Source: Devosia aquimaris (GTDB lineage: Bacteria > Pseudomonadota > Alphaproteobacteria > Rhizobiales > Devosiaceae). Taken from it: DNA of 64,000 bases. This document shows positions 43,035-52,783 of the stretch, in pieces (positions within the stretch are counted from its first letter, which is position 1; each line of letters begins with the position of its first letter). The translations under genes and the position numbers were made by a program. A model generated the notes under the pieces. It did not search any database, was not told the DNA's origin, and was given only the letters and a program-made list of their open reading frames with translations. The stretch is taken from contig NZ_JAIEZN010000001.1 of the NCBI RefSeq assembly GCF_020169335.1, positions 1,381,426 to 1,445,425 of the forward strand. Direction: 5' to 3'.

Positions 43035-46000
43035 TTATTGCGCCGCCGGCAGCGCCTTGGCGCGGAACTCGAACAGTTCGCGGAACACACCCGGGACCAG
43101 CACCGACAGCGGATTGATACGGAACTGCGGGTTCTCCAGCGGCCCATTGACCGCAAAGGTCACACCCACCAGCCCCTCGCCATCGCGTCCACCCAGGATC
43201 GGCCCCAGCAGCGGGATCTTCTGAAACACGCTGTTGAGCCCGAACAGCGGCACATAGGTGCCCGTCAGGTCATACTGGCGCTGCGCAGTGTAGATGAAGC
43301 CGCGCAGCGTACCGCCCACCGTCGGCCCGGTCAGGATGGCATTGGTGATCTGCACCCGGTCCGAGCTGCGCTGGAAATCCACCTGTGCCGCATCGAAATC
43401 GAGCCGCTTGCTCTGCGCCACGCTGGCAAGGGAATCCGAGCGGTTGCCCAGCACCTGCACCACATTGTCCTCGTCCACGATAGCAAAGCTGCGCATCAGC
43501 AACTGGCCAGCCTCGACGTCCTGCTTGCCGTCCGTGGTCAGCACCAGGCTCCCCGTGCCGCCAACCAGGCGAGAATAGACGCCCAGGAAGCGCAGGATGG
43601 TGCCGGCATCATTGAAGGCCACCGACAATGTCCGCCCCTCGCTGGCGGGATTGGTCGTCACCGACAGACTGTTGGCATCGCTGAAGGTCGTGGTCAGGTT
43701 CACGCGCCGCATGTCGCTCCCGGAAAGCAGCATGTCGAGCCCCAGCTTGAATGCCGTCGTGGCGTAGAATCCAGTCGCCCGTTCCAGTTGCACATCCAGC
43801 GAGATGGTCTGGTTGAACTGCTCGGTCTGCACTCCGCCCCTGCCTTCTTCGATGCTGAAGAAGCGCTTGAGCACCGGCCGCAGATCGAGCTGGCTGCCAC
43901 GCACCCGCACCGCAAAGCCGCCGCGGATCGGGGCGACTGCGACCTGCGCATTGTCGCCATCAGCCAGCGCAAAGCGGCTGAAGTCGGCTGCAACCAGGCC
44001 ATCCTTGGCGTGAAACTCCAGCGCTCCTTCAAGCCGCACCGTGCCGAAGCTCAGCGCGATATCGCCCAGCGTGGTCACCTCTCCATTCTGGCGAATGCTG
44101 GCACTCACCGTGCCCGGCGTCCCTGCGGGCTTGCTGATCCCAAGGTCCTTGATGTCGAGCCCCGCGTTTTCAAGGTCGACTGCCATCTTCAGCGACCCGT
44201 CGCGCATTGGCTGCGCCACAAATCGCAGGCTGCCGCTCAGGAATGTGGACGCGTCAAAACCCATCTTGGCCAGCCCGGCCACATCAACTGTTGAAGACAG
44301 TCGGAAGACCGGGTCGGTCGTGGGCGTGCCGGTGATCTCGACCTGCGCTGGAATGCCGTCGATGTCGGCCGTGCCGCCCAGCTGATAGCCGTCCTGCGAT
44401 GCGCTGAACGCCAGCTGGCCATTGCTGATCATCCGCTTTTCAATGGGCTCCTTGCTGGCAAAATCCTTGGCATTGCCGTTGAACACATAGTCGAAGCTGG
44501 GCGCTTCGCCGCTATCGGCGGCAGGCAGGTGCACCGTTGCCACAAGGCCCGCATCCACCACGCCACTAAGTGCCTTGAGGTCCAGTGGCAGGTCGGCCGT
44601 TGCAAGCAGACCCGGCTGCTGTTCGTCCACCAACGCCAGTATGGCCGGAATGCCCCCGGCTATGTCGCCCGAGACTTCCACGATCCCGTCGCCCGGCACC
44701 GAGCTGTCGATGATGACCGCAGGGTCTGTCACCGTGATATCGCCAGCCTTGGTCGGCAATGTCCCGCCACCAGCAGAAATGGTCACCTTGTTGTCGCTGA
44801 TCTGAACGCGCATTTCGCCATCCATGGCAATGGGCGCCATGGTGACCGTCGGCCTGATCGAGACCTCGGTTCCAACCAGATTGATCGCGATTGCGCCCGG
44901 CGGCACCGCCTTGTCGGCCTCGCCCGGCCTGGCAATTGTGCCCACCGGGAATTTGAACGCCATGCGCGCCTGCTGCACCGTGCCGGCAGTCACATTGGCC
45001 ACCACCCAGTCGCGGCTTTCCCGCGCCATCGTGTAGGGCCATAGGCGCTTGAAGTCGTCGGCGGACAGCCCCTGCCCCGCCAGCTCCAGATCCAGCCCCA
45101 GCCCGGCCTGCAGCATGTCCACGCGGCCCTTGGCCTCCACCACGGCATCGCCTTTGCGCGCCACCAGCGCGTCAATGCCCAGGGCGCCATAGAGCGGCGC
45201 CGACCAGCCGGTAAACTCCATGCTGTCCAGTGGCTGAGCAGGTGCGTCCATGTCATTGGGCTGCACCACCACATCGCGGGCCTTCAGCGCCAGCCCCACT
45301 GTCGGGCCATAGCTGGCGTCCAGCCCCATGGCGAACACACCCGACACCTTGGCCGAGCTGTTCCCGATCTGCAGGGCGCCTTCTTCCAGCGTGAACTGTC
45401 CTGCCGCCGGCGACCAGTTTATGTCGAGGATCGAGCTGGCGATGGGGAAGTAGGAATCCTCAAGCCGCAGGTCGAGGCCAGTCAGATCCACCTTGAAACG
45501 CCCATCCACCAGCTTGCCGCCTGACCGGGCAAAATTGACTTCGATCGATAGTGACCCGGCCCCGCGCAGGGCCGCCATGCTGGTGGGATCATCAATGAAT
45601 GGCAGGAAGGCCGCAAAATCGATATTGGTGACATCTGCCTCGATGCGCACCGCGCCGGTTTCGTCCACCGTTCTGGCAATGCCACCGGCCATGGTGCGCC
45701 CGCCCAGGCTGGCTGAAAAACTGCCCTGGGTATCCCGCAAATTGGCGCTGGGTCCGATCTCCAGATCGATGTTTTCAAAGCGGCGGAACAGGCCGTAGAC
45801 GCTGTCCGACATGCCCACGATGCCGTCACGCACCCGCAGCCGGGAAAACCGCCCTTGCGCCGTCTGCGCCACCAGGTCTGCAATGCCCTGTTCAGTGGCC
45901 TCAAGATTATAGATCAGCCAGTCATTGTCCGAACGCATGGGTGCATGCTGGTCGATCTTGGTGAGGTCAATGCCGCTCGCGCCAATGTTGACCGCCGGAA

Positions 46001-46523
46001 AGGCCTCTTCTCCTTCCTGCACCCGCACGATGGGGGTGCCGTCGGCGGGATCCTCCACCAGCTCAAGGCTGGTCAGCCGCGGTCCGAACAGATCCTGCAC
46101 CATCTGCACATGCGGCCGCACGATGGTGACCGTCGCGCCCGGCTGTCCGAACAGCGCCCGCGCCGGCGAGAAGCCGATCTCAAGCGCGGCGATTGACACC
46201 TTGGCGCCCGTCTTGCTGTCGGCATAGACCACCGGGGAGAACTGGATGACCGGCCAGACCCCGTCTTCCAGCGCCAGCGACATCTCGCCCAGGCTCAGCG
46301 AACTGGTTGGTGGCAGGGCCGAGCGCACCATTGACTGCGCAGCATCGCTGCCGAAAGGCAGCCGCACCGGCGTCACCAGCAACACGGCAAACAGCACCAC
46401 CAGCAACACCGCCGGAATGCCCAGGATCCACACGGCCAGCTTGGCTGCGTGCCGCGCCCTTGGGCGCCTGACCACAATGGGCGGCGGTATCGGGGTGTCT
46501 GCTGGTAAGATCGACGCGCTCAC
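43035..46523 (-). CDS. Large AsmA/YhdP-like (DUF3971) envelope protein
   Basis: 1162 residues. One N-terminal membrane anchor (AAKLAVWILGIPAVLLVVLFAVLLV), then a very long periplasmic repeat region of beta-strand-rich modules of the AsmA/YhdP superfamily, ending with the C-terminal module IPLLGPILGGRDGEGLVGVTFAVNGPLENPQFRINPLSVLVPG, characteristic of these proteins. YhdP-type proteins are thought to bridge the envelope and move phospholipids to the outer membrane. Starts with GTG 46523, preceded by CCGGAAGCAA. Convergent with tyrS. Confidence 0.85.
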   Translation of the reverse strand: MSASILPADTPIPPPIVVRRPRARHAAKLAVWILGIPAVLLVVLFAVLLVTPVRLPFGSDAAQSMVRSALPPTSSLSLGEMSLALEDGVWPVIQFSPVVYADSKTGAKVSIAALEIGFSPARALFGQPGATVTIVRPHVQMVQDLFGPRLTSLELVEDPADGTPIVRVQEGEEAFPAVNIGASGIDLTKIDQHAPMRSDNDWLIYNLEATEQGIADLVAQTAQGRFSRLRVRDGIVGMSDSVYGLFRRFENIDLEIGPSANLRDTQGSFSASLGGRTMAGGIARTVDETGAVRIEADVTNIDFAAFLPFIDDPTSMAALRGAGSLSIEVNFARSGGKLVDGRFKVDLTGLDLRLEDSYFPIASSILDINWSPAAGQFTLEEGALQIGNSSAKVSGVFAMGLDASYGPTVGLALKARDVVVQPNDMDAPAQPLDSMEFTGWSAPLYGALGIDALVARKGDAVVEAKGRVDMLQAGLGLDLELAGQGLSADDFKRLWPYTMARESRDWVVANVTAGTVQQARMAFKFPVGTIARPGEADKAVPPGAIAINLVGTEVSIRPTVTMAPIAMDGEMRVQISDNKVTISAGGGTLPTKAGDITVTDPAVIIDSSVPGDGIVEVSGDIAGGIPAILALVDEQQPGLLATADLPLDLKALSGVVDAGLVATVHLPAADSGEAPSFDYVFNGNAKDFASKEPIEKRMISNGQLAFSASQDGYQLGGTADIDGIPAQVEITGTPTTDPVFRLSSTVDVAGLAKMGFDASTFLSGSLRFVAQPMRDGSLKMAVDLENAGLDIKDLGISKPAGTPGTVSASIRQNGEVTTLGDIALSFGTVRLEGALEFHAKDGLVAADFSRFALADGDNAQVAVAPIRGGFAVRVRGSQLDLRPVLKRFFSIEEGRGGVQTEQFNQTISLDVQLERATGFYATTAFKLGLDMLLSGSDMRRVNLTTTFSDANSLSVTTNPASEGRTLSVAFNDAGTILRFLGVYSRLVGGTGSLVLTTDGKQDVEAGQLLMRSFAIVDEDNVVQVLGNRSDSLASVAQSKRLDFDAAQVDFQRSSDRVQITNAILTGPTVGGTLRGFIYTAQRQYDLTGTYVPLFGLNSVFQKIPLLGPILGGRDGEGLVGVTFAVNGPLENPQFRINPLSVLVPGVFRELFEFRAKALPAAQ

Positions 46524-46668
46524 TTGCTTCCGGAACAGGGCTCCGTCGATAGTGTCCGGCGCCCATAAGAATCAACCGCAGTAAGCGATCTCATGCACGA
46601 TGATACCGGCCACAATCGGGCGCCAACACCCACTATGTCGGCCCCCTGGAACTGATGGAAGCGGCACG

Positions 46669-47157
46669 ATGACACAATTGTATGAAGGCGACCTTGCGCC
46701 TGACTTCACCCTGCCCCTCGATGATGGCACCAGTTTCACCCTGTCCGCCCAGCGCGGTCACCCGGTCGTGCTCTATTTCTACCCCGAGGACGATTCCGGC
46801 GGCTGCACCGACGAGAATCGCGAATTCTCCGATCGCGCCGCCGCTTTCCACGACCTGGGTGCACGGCTCGTGGGGATTTCGCCCGACCCCATCGAAAAAC
46901 ACGTCAAGTTCCGCGCCAAATATGGCCTGACACTCCCCCTGGCGGCCGATGTCGAGCGGCAGGCCATTGAGGCTTTTGGCCTGTGGCAACTCAAAAAGCT
47001 CTATGGCCGCGAGTTCATGGGCTTGATCCGCACCTCTTTCATCATCGGTTCTGATGGTCGCGTGCTGCGCTTCCTGCGCGCGACGCGCATCCTCGGCCAC
47101 GCACAAAAAGTGCTGGACGCACTTGCGCTTGAGCTGGCCAAGCCTCCAGCAAAATAG
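46669..47157 (+). CDS. bcp: Peroxiredoxin, BCP/PrxQ type
   Basis: 162 residues, thioredoxin fold. Peroxidatic Cys46 in YPEDDSGGCTDENREFSD. BCP proteins usually read PGCTxEAC with a resolving Cys five residues on; here that position is Arg51, so the enzyme must use another thiol. The variant GGCT in place of PGCT is also unusual. Start ATG 46669 (MTQLYEGDLAPDF) with GGAAG upstream. Divergent from the YhdP-like gene. Confidence 0.9.
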   Translation: MTQLYEGDLAPDFTLPLDDGTSFTLSAQRGHPVVLYFYPEDDSGGCTDENREFSDRAAAFHDLGARLVGISPDPIEKHVKFRAKYGLTLPLAADVERQAIEAFGLWQLKKLYGREFMGLIRTSFIIGSDGRVLRFLRATRILGHAQKVLDALALELAKPPAK

Positions 47158-47222
47158 CCTTTGTTAACCATGTTGCGGCACACTGCAGCCATCGTGTCAG
47201 ATGATGTACTGGAGTGCCTTGC

Positions 47223-48383
47223 GTGCGGAAAACTGCCCATTTTGGCCGAACGGAAAAAGGGGCGTCCGCCAGCCAGAAGCCGGCACGCCACGGCATCCAT
47301 CCGGCCCTGTTCTATTCCATGTTTGCCATTCTGCTCGGGGGCAACGGCCTGCTCGGTACATCCCTTCTGTTGACCCCGGATATCTCGCGCCTGTTCAGCC
47401 AGCAGTCCGAACAGGTCATGGAGGCCTATGAAGATCGGATCGCCCAGCTGCGCGTCGAGGTCGATCGCCTGCATTCGCGCAGCTATGCCCAGGCCGGCGA
47501 CATCAATCTGCAGCTGCAGGAACTGTCACAGCAGCAACAGGTCCTTCTCGAACAGCACCAGCTCGTCCGCGCCCTGGTCGACAAGGCCGGCGAACTGGGC
47601 ATTGAACCGGCCACCCTGGCGCGCTCGGACGACCAGACCAGCCCGGTTGCTCTCGCCACACCGACCACGGCCTCGGGCAATCCCGATATCGACGCCACCG
47701 CAGCCTCGGTCAGCCAGATGATGGACGAGACCCAGTTCGCCATGGCCTCGATTGCCGAAACAGCCATCGACCGCACCGACAGCATCATGTCTGAACTGTC
47801 CGATTTGGGCATCCGCCTGACCCTGCCCGAACCTGAGGACGGTGTTGGCGGCCCCCTGCTGCCGCCGCAGGCCGGCGCCGAATCCAGTCCAATGGTCGAT
47901 GACGCCAATGCGGTGCTCACCGCTCTGGTCCGCTACAAGGCGGCCCGCGATGGCATCGACCGCGCCCCCGTGCACATGCCGATCACCGGCAATTTCCGCA
48001 AAAGCTCTGGTTTCGGCAATCGGACCGATCCATTTTCAGGCGGTCGCGCATTCCATTCCGGGCTCGACTTCGCCGCCCCCTCCGGTTCCACCGTGCTCAG
48101 CGCCGGCAAGGGCGTCGTCAGTTTCGTGGGCGAGCGCTCGGGCTATGGCAAGACGGTCGAGGTCACCCATGGCAATGGCCTCATCACCCGCTATGGCCAC
48201 CTGTCGGCCTATCTGGCGGTTGAGGGGCAGGCCGTCAGCACGGGCACACCGATCGCCAAGGTGGGGTCCACCGGACGCTCCACAGGCCCGCATCTGCATT
48301 TTGAAGTGCGCAAGAATGACGTCGCCGTCAATCCGCAGGCCTATCTGAACAGCGGCAAACGCCTGCTGGCGCTGCTCGGCTGA
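47223..48383 (+). CDS. M23 (LytM) peptidase-domain protein
   Basis: 386 residues. A membrane segment near residues 30-50 (ALFYSMFAILLGGNGLLGTSLLL), a coiled coil (about 60-120, with QLQELSQQQQVLLEQHQLV), a low-complexity linker and a C-terminal LytM domain with FHSGLDFAAPSG, YGHLS and GPHLHFEV metal motifs intact. It would cut peptidoglycan cross-bridges or activate amidases in the periplasm; the latter fits the coiled coil. GTG 47223 is chosen because GGAG is eight bases upstream; GTG 47214 is possible. Confidence 0.88.
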   Translation: MRKTAHFGRTEKGASASQKPARHGIHPALFYSMFAILLGGNGLLGTSLLLTPDISRLFSQQSEQVMEAYEDRIAQLRVEVDRLHSRSYAQAGDINLQLQELSQQQQVLLEQHQLVRALVDKAGELGIEPATLARSDDQTSPVALATPTTASGNPDIDATAASVSQMMDETQFAMASIAETAIDRTDSIMSELSDLGIRLTLPEPEDGVGGPLLPPQAGAESSPMVDDANAVLTALVRYKAARDGIDRAPVHMPITGNFRKSSGFGNRTDPFSGGRAFHSGLDFAAPSGSTVLSAGKGVVSFVGERSGYGKTVEVTHGNGLITRYGHLSAYLAVEGQAVSTGTPIAKVGSTGRSTGPHLHFEVRKNDVAVNPQAYLNSGKRLLALLG

Positions 48384-48419
48384 TCACCGGCCGCTGAAGA
48401 CCCATAATCCAAAGAAAAA

Positions 48420-48439
48420 CGCCGCCCGATCGGGCGGCG
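48420..48439. terminator. Terminator between M23 gene and prfB
   Basis: Perfect palindrome CGCCGCCCGATCGGGCGGCG, followed on the minus strand by TTTTTCTTT, so it mainly ends prfB. Confidence 0.88.
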
Positions 48440-48445
48440 CTTGCA

Positions 48446-49571
48446 TTAGTCCTCGGCAACCACGTCGGTCGCCACGCCCACGCGCTGGGCCAGCGCGGCC
48501 TGCATGAAGGCGTCGAGATCACCGTCGAGGATAGCCGCCGGCTGGCTGCTTTCCACGCCCGTGCGCAGGTCCTTGACCATCTGGTAGGGCTGCAGGACAT
48601 AAGAGCGGATCTGGTGCCCCCAGCCGATGTCGGTCTTGCTGGCCGCCTGCGCGTTGGCAGCCTCTTCCCGCTTCTGCAGCTCGGCCTCATAGAGGCGGGA
48701 CTTCAGCATGGCCATGGCCGTAGCGCGGTTCTTGTGCTGACTACGCTCCTGCTGGCACGCCACGATGATCCCCGAGGGTACGTGGGTGATGCGGATGGCC
48801 GAGTCGGTGGTGTTCACGTGCTGCCCACCTGCACCCGATGCGCGATAGGTATCGACCTTGAGATCGGATTCGCGGATCTCGATGTCGATCGAGTCATCCA
48901 CAACCGGGTACACCCAGCAGCTCGAAAAGCTCGTGTGCCGCCGTGCGGCCGAATCATAGGGGCTGATGCGCACCAGCCGGTGCACGCCACTCTCGGTCTT
49001 CAGCCAGCCATAGGCATTGTGGCCTTTGACCAGAATGGTCGCCGATTTGATGCCGGCCTCTTCGCCGTCGTGCATTTCGAGCACTTCGACCTTCATCTTC
49101 CGGCGTTCGGCCCAGCGCGTATACATGCGCAGCAGCATATTGGCCCAGTCCTGGCTCTCGGTGCCGCCGGCACCGGAGTGGATTTCCACATAGCAGTCGT
49201 TGCTGTCGACCTCGCCGGACAGCAGCGTCTCGATCTGCCGCGTGCGCGCCAGGTCAGCCAATTCGATCAACGCCGCCTCGGCATCCTTGACGATGTCGGC
49301 GTCGCCCTCGGCCTCGCCAAGTTCGATCAGCTCGACATTGTCGGCAATACCGGCTTCCAGCTCGCGCACCGATTTGACGGCAACATCCAGCTCGTCACGC
49401 TCGCGCATGGTGACCCGAGCCTTCTCGGGGTCGTTCCAGAAATCGGGTGATTCTGTTTGCGCCGTCAGCGCATCGAGGCGAAGTTCAGCTGTATCCCAGT
49501 CAAAGATGCCTCCTCAGCAGGGTCAGAACCCGCTCGATTTCGGCGACGGTCTTTTCAATTTCCGCACGCAT
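48446..49571 (-). CDS. prfB: Peptide chain release factor 2, with programmed +1 frameshift
   Basis: RF2, 374 residues when the two frames are joined. Frame one runs from ATG 49571 for 23 codons ([20 protein letters not shown]...) and ends CTT TGA; skipping the T at 49502 continues in frame with GACTGGGATACA from 49501 to 48446. The shift site CTTTGAC and the internal ribosome-binding-like AGGAGG four bases before it (the classic RF2 autoregulation) are both present. The GGQ motif is in GAGGQHVN; the SPF decoding motif is SPY, in [12 protein letters not shown]. Terminates at UGA and UAA. Confidence 0.96.
49499..49514 (-). promoter_or_regulatory. RF2 frameshift site (CTTTGAC with upstream AGGAGG)
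   Basis: AGGAGG-CAT-CTT-TGA-C on the minus strand. UGA in the zero frame is slow to decode when RF2 is scarce, allowing a +1 slip on CTT. Confidence 0.92.
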
Positions 49572-49628
49572 TGCACAATTCCTTCGATTTGGCCGCATCC
49601 TGTACCCGACGTGCCCGGATCGATCAAC

Positions 49629-50123
49629 CTAGCGCTGGCTTTTCTGGAACTTGCGCAGCGCTGTCTCGCGCTTGAGCCGCGACAGCCGGTTGAGGAAAAA
49701 GACTCCGTTCATCTGGTCGATTTCATGCTGCGCCACCCGGGCAGCAAAGCCCTCGAGCCGCAGGCTCTGCTGGGCGCCATCCCCATCGTCATGGTGCACC
49801 ATACACCAACCGGCACGGCTGATCGGCACTTCGATCCCCGGCAGGGAAACCGAGCCTTCTGCCCCCGCACTGGCCGTCTCTGAGAGGTTCTCGATCACCG
49901 GATTGTAGAGCAGCCGGTAGTCCCGCGCGGCGCCGGGGTCGCTGACACTCACCACAACCACCGGCTCCACCAGGCCTAGATGCGCAGCAGCCAGCCCATA
50001 GGCCTGCGCCTCCTGCGCCGCAGCCAGCAGCCGCGTCGCTACGGATCTCAGGCCATCATCGACCGGTCGCGGCTGAGCGACCTGCGTCAGTGCGGCATCC
50101 GGCCAGATGACGAAACCGCTCAC
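49629..50123 (-). CDS. Peptide-deformylase-like protein, metal site degenerate
   Basis: 164 residues, clearly peptide deformylase in fold and order of motifs. Motif 1, GLAAAHLGL (43-51), has His for the conserved Gln. Motif 2, EGCLS in active enzymes, is EGSVS (89-93): the metal Cys is Ser. Motif 3, HExDH, is HEIDQ (133-137): the second metal His is Gln. Only one of three metal ligands and the Glu remain, so metal-dependent deformylation is unlikely. GTG start at 50123 follows the PBP1a stop with no gap (TAGGTG), indicating coupled translation. Possibly a ribosome-binding or regulatory paralogue. Confidence 0.85.
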   Translation of the reverse strand: MSGFVIWPDAALTQVAQPRPVDDGLRSVATRLLAAAQEAQAYGLAAAHLGLVEPVVVVSVSDPGAARDYRLLYNPVIENLSETASAGAEGSVSLPGIEVPISRAGWCMVHHDDGDGAQQSLRLEGFAARVAQHEIDQMNGVFFLNRLSRLKRETALRKFQKSQR

Positions 50124-52595
50124 CTAGAAGAAGCCGCCACGGCCGAGGTTGGGGTCGAGAAAGGTGCCGTTGCCACTTGGACGGGTGATGGCACCGCCAT
50201 ACTGCTGCTGCATCTGCTGCTCGCGCAGGATCGCGTCATAATCGGTCGTCGACAGCCCGATCACCGAGGTCGTCAGGTTCGGGCCGGTGCCGGGCTTGAA
50301 CGATTCCGCGATGCCGCCCTCGCCGCTATAGGCCTGCGTGCCCGAATTGGGGTCGATCCAGGTCGTGCTCATGCCCGGAGGAACGTTGAACGGTGTCGCC
50401 GGCTTGCCGGCCAGCGCCTTCTGCATGAACTCGGTAAAGATCGGCACGGCAAACGTGCCGCCCGTGACCGAACGCCCCATCGAGCGCGGCTTGTCGTAGC
50501 CGACATAGACGCCGACGGCCAGTTCCGGCGTAAAGCCGACAAACCAGGCATCCTTGTAGTCATTGGTAGTGCCCGTCTTGCCGGCCACTGGGCGGTTGAG
50601 CACCTTGGCTGCGGTGCCGGTGCCACGCTGCACCACGCCTTCCATCATCGAGGTGATCTGATAGGCGGTCATCGGATCGAGCACCTGCTCACGATTGTCG
50701 ATGATCACCGGCTCGCCCTGTCCATGCCAGTCGCTGGCCTCGCAACCTTGGCACAACCGCTGGTCATGCCGGTAGATGGTCTCACCATAGCGATCCTGCA
50801 CACGGTCGATCAGCGTCGGCACGATCTTGCGCCCGCCATTGGCGATCGTGGCATAGGCCGCCGTCATGCGCATATCGGTGGTTTCGCCCGCACCCAGCGC
50901 CATGGCCAGCACCGGCTGCATGCTGTCATAAACACCAAACATCTTGGCATATTCGGCCACCAGCGGCATGCCGATGTCCTTGGCCAGCCGCACCGTCATC
51001 ACGTTTCGGCTGCGCTCAATGCCACGCCGCAGCGTCTGCGGCCCGTAGAATTCCTGCGCGTAGTTCTCCGGCCGCCAGATCGAACCGTCGCTGTTGCGGA
51101 TTTCCACCGGCGCGTCCAGCACCACCGAGGCGGGCGTATAGCCATTGTCCAGCGCTGCCGCATAGACGATCGGCTTGAACGACGACCCAGGCTGGCGCAG
51201 CGCCTGGGTGGCGCGGTTGAATTCGCTCAGCGCATAGGAGAAGCCGCCAACCATGGCCAGGACGCGCCCGGTGCGCGGATCCATCGCCACCAGCGCGCCT
51301 TCGATCTCGGGCACCTGCTCAAGCGTATAGATGCCAGTCTTGCCCTCCACCGGGGCGACGTAGATCACATCCCCGACTTTAAGAAACTGGTCGACCGGCT
51401 TGGAAACCCATTTGATTTCGGGCCCCGACAACGTGCCGACCACGCGATCGGGCGCCACGCCGCCATCGGCCGTGTTGTCCGGGCGCAACCCGATGCGAGC
51501 CTCGTTCTTGCCCAGTTCAAGCACCACGGCCAACTGCCACTCCGGAACGTCGCTCAGGGGCGCAATCTTGGCGACGTCGAGGCCCCAGTCCTCGCCCAGT
51601 TCAATGCTGGCCACTGGCTCGCGGAAGCCCTTGCCCTGGTCATAGGCAATCAGCCCGTCCATCAGTGCCTTGCGCGCATATTCCTGCATTTGCGGCTCAA
51701 GCGTGGTGCGCACCGAAAGACCGCCACCGTAAAGCTGGTCCTCGCCATAGAGCTTGGCGAGTTCGCGCCGCACTTCCTCGGTGAAGTACTCGGCTGAATA
51801 GAGCTGGCTGCCACCGGCTCGCGCGATCACGTTGAGCGGCTCTGCCTTGGCCGCCTCGCCTTCTTCGGCGGTCGCATAGCCGTTTTCCACCATGCGATCG
51901 ATCACCCAGTTGCGGCGCTCGATGGCGGCCTGCGGGCGACGGAACGGATGGTAATTGTTCGGCCCCTTGGGCAGCGCGGCGATATAGGCCGCCTCACTCA
52001 GCGTCAGTTGGTACAGCGCCTTGTCGAAATAGTTCAGCGCCGCTGCTGCCACCCCATAGGAGTTCAGGCCAAGGAAGATCTCGTTCAGATAGAGCTCGAG
52101 AATGCGATCCTTGGAAAAGGTGGATTCGATACGGATCGCCAGCAGCGCTTCCTGGATCTTGCGGTCCCAGGTCTGCTCCGAGGTGAGCAGGAAGTTCTTG
52201 GCCACCTGCTGCGTGATCGAGGAGCCACCACCCTGGATGGCATTATTGCCATCGATGCGTGCCAAAGCATTGTCGCGGATCGCGCGGAACACGCCGTCCA
52301 GCGCAATGCCACCATGGGTGTAGAAGTCTTTGTCTTCAGCAGACAGGAACGCGTGGATCACCAGTGGCGGCACCGTCTCGATTGGCTGGAACAGCCTGCG
52401 CTCACGGGCGAACTCGGCCAGCAGCGTGCCGTCCGCGGCATGCACGCGCGTGGTCACCGGCGGCTGGTAGTCCTTGAGCACCGTATAGTCCGGCAGCTGT
52501 GTCGACACGGTGGTGAGGTAGACTCCGGCGCCTACGACGGCCACCAGGGCCAGAAAAATGCCAAAGCCAAACAGCCAGCCGAACAAGCGCAGCAT
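50124..52595 (-). CDS. mrcA: Penicillin-binding protein 1A (bifunctional transglycosylase/transpeptidase)
   Basis: 823 residues. N-terminal membrane anchor, then the GT51 transglycosylase domain with catalytic Glu87 (SAEDKDFYTHGG) and GGSSITQQVAKN; an intermediate OB-like region; transpeptidase with PGSSFKP (Ser about 470), SRN in ERSRNVMTV and KTGT in AGKTGTTND. Polymerises and crosslinks peptidoglycan. C terminus is Gly/Gln-rich. ATG 52595. Confidence 0.97.
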   Translation of the reverse strand: MLRLFGWLFGFGIFLALVAVVGAGVYLTTVSTQLPDYTVLKDYQPPVTTRVHAADGTLLAEFARERRLFQPIETVPPLVIHAFLSAEDKDFYTHGGIALDGVFRAIRDNALARIDGNNAIQGGGSSITQQVAKNFLLTSEQTWDRKIQEALLAIRIESTFSKDRILELYLNEIFLGLNSYGVAAAALNYFDKALYQLTLSEAAYIAALPKGPNNYHPFRRPQAAIERRNWVIDRMVENGYATAEEGEAAKAEPLNVIARAGGSQLYSAEYFTEEVRRELAKLYGEDQLYGGGLSVRTTLEPQMQEYARKALMDGLIAYDQGKGFREPVASIELGEDWGLDVAKIAPLSDVPEWQLAVVLELGKNEARIGLRPDNTADGGVAPDRVVGTLSGPEIKWVSKPVDQFLKVGDVIYVAPVEGKTGIYTLEQVPEIEGALVAMDPRTGRVLAMVGGFSYALSEFNRATQALRQPGSSFKPIVYAAALDNGYTPASVVLDAPVEIRNSDGSIWRPENYAQEFYGPQTLRRGIERSRNVMTVRLAKDIGMPLVAEYAKMFGVYDSMQPVLAMALGAGETTDMRMTAAYATIANGGRKIVPTLIDRVQDRYGETIYRHDQRLCQGCEASDWHGQGEPVIIDNREQVLDPMTAYQITSMMEGVVQRGTGTAAKVLNRPVAGKTGTTNDYKDAWFVGFTPELAVGVYVGYDKPRSMGRSVTGGTFAVPIFTEFMQKALAGKPATPFNVPPGMSTTWIDPNSGTQAYSGEGGIAESFKPGTGPNLTTSVIGLSTTDYDAILREQQMQQQYGGAITRPSGNGTFLDPNLGRGGFF

Positions 52596-52783
52596 CAGAT
52601 CAGTCTCTCCGCAGCGCCGTCCCGCAACACGGCGGCGCGCTTGATGTCAGCACAAGCACCGGAACGGCGACACAGTGCGAAATTAGTCAGAATCATAACA
52701 GAATCGGCCTGGTTTGGGCATCACAACGCGTTGCCACGGCAGGGCCGCGCCTGCTTCCGGCAAGACGTGATGGATATGTCACA

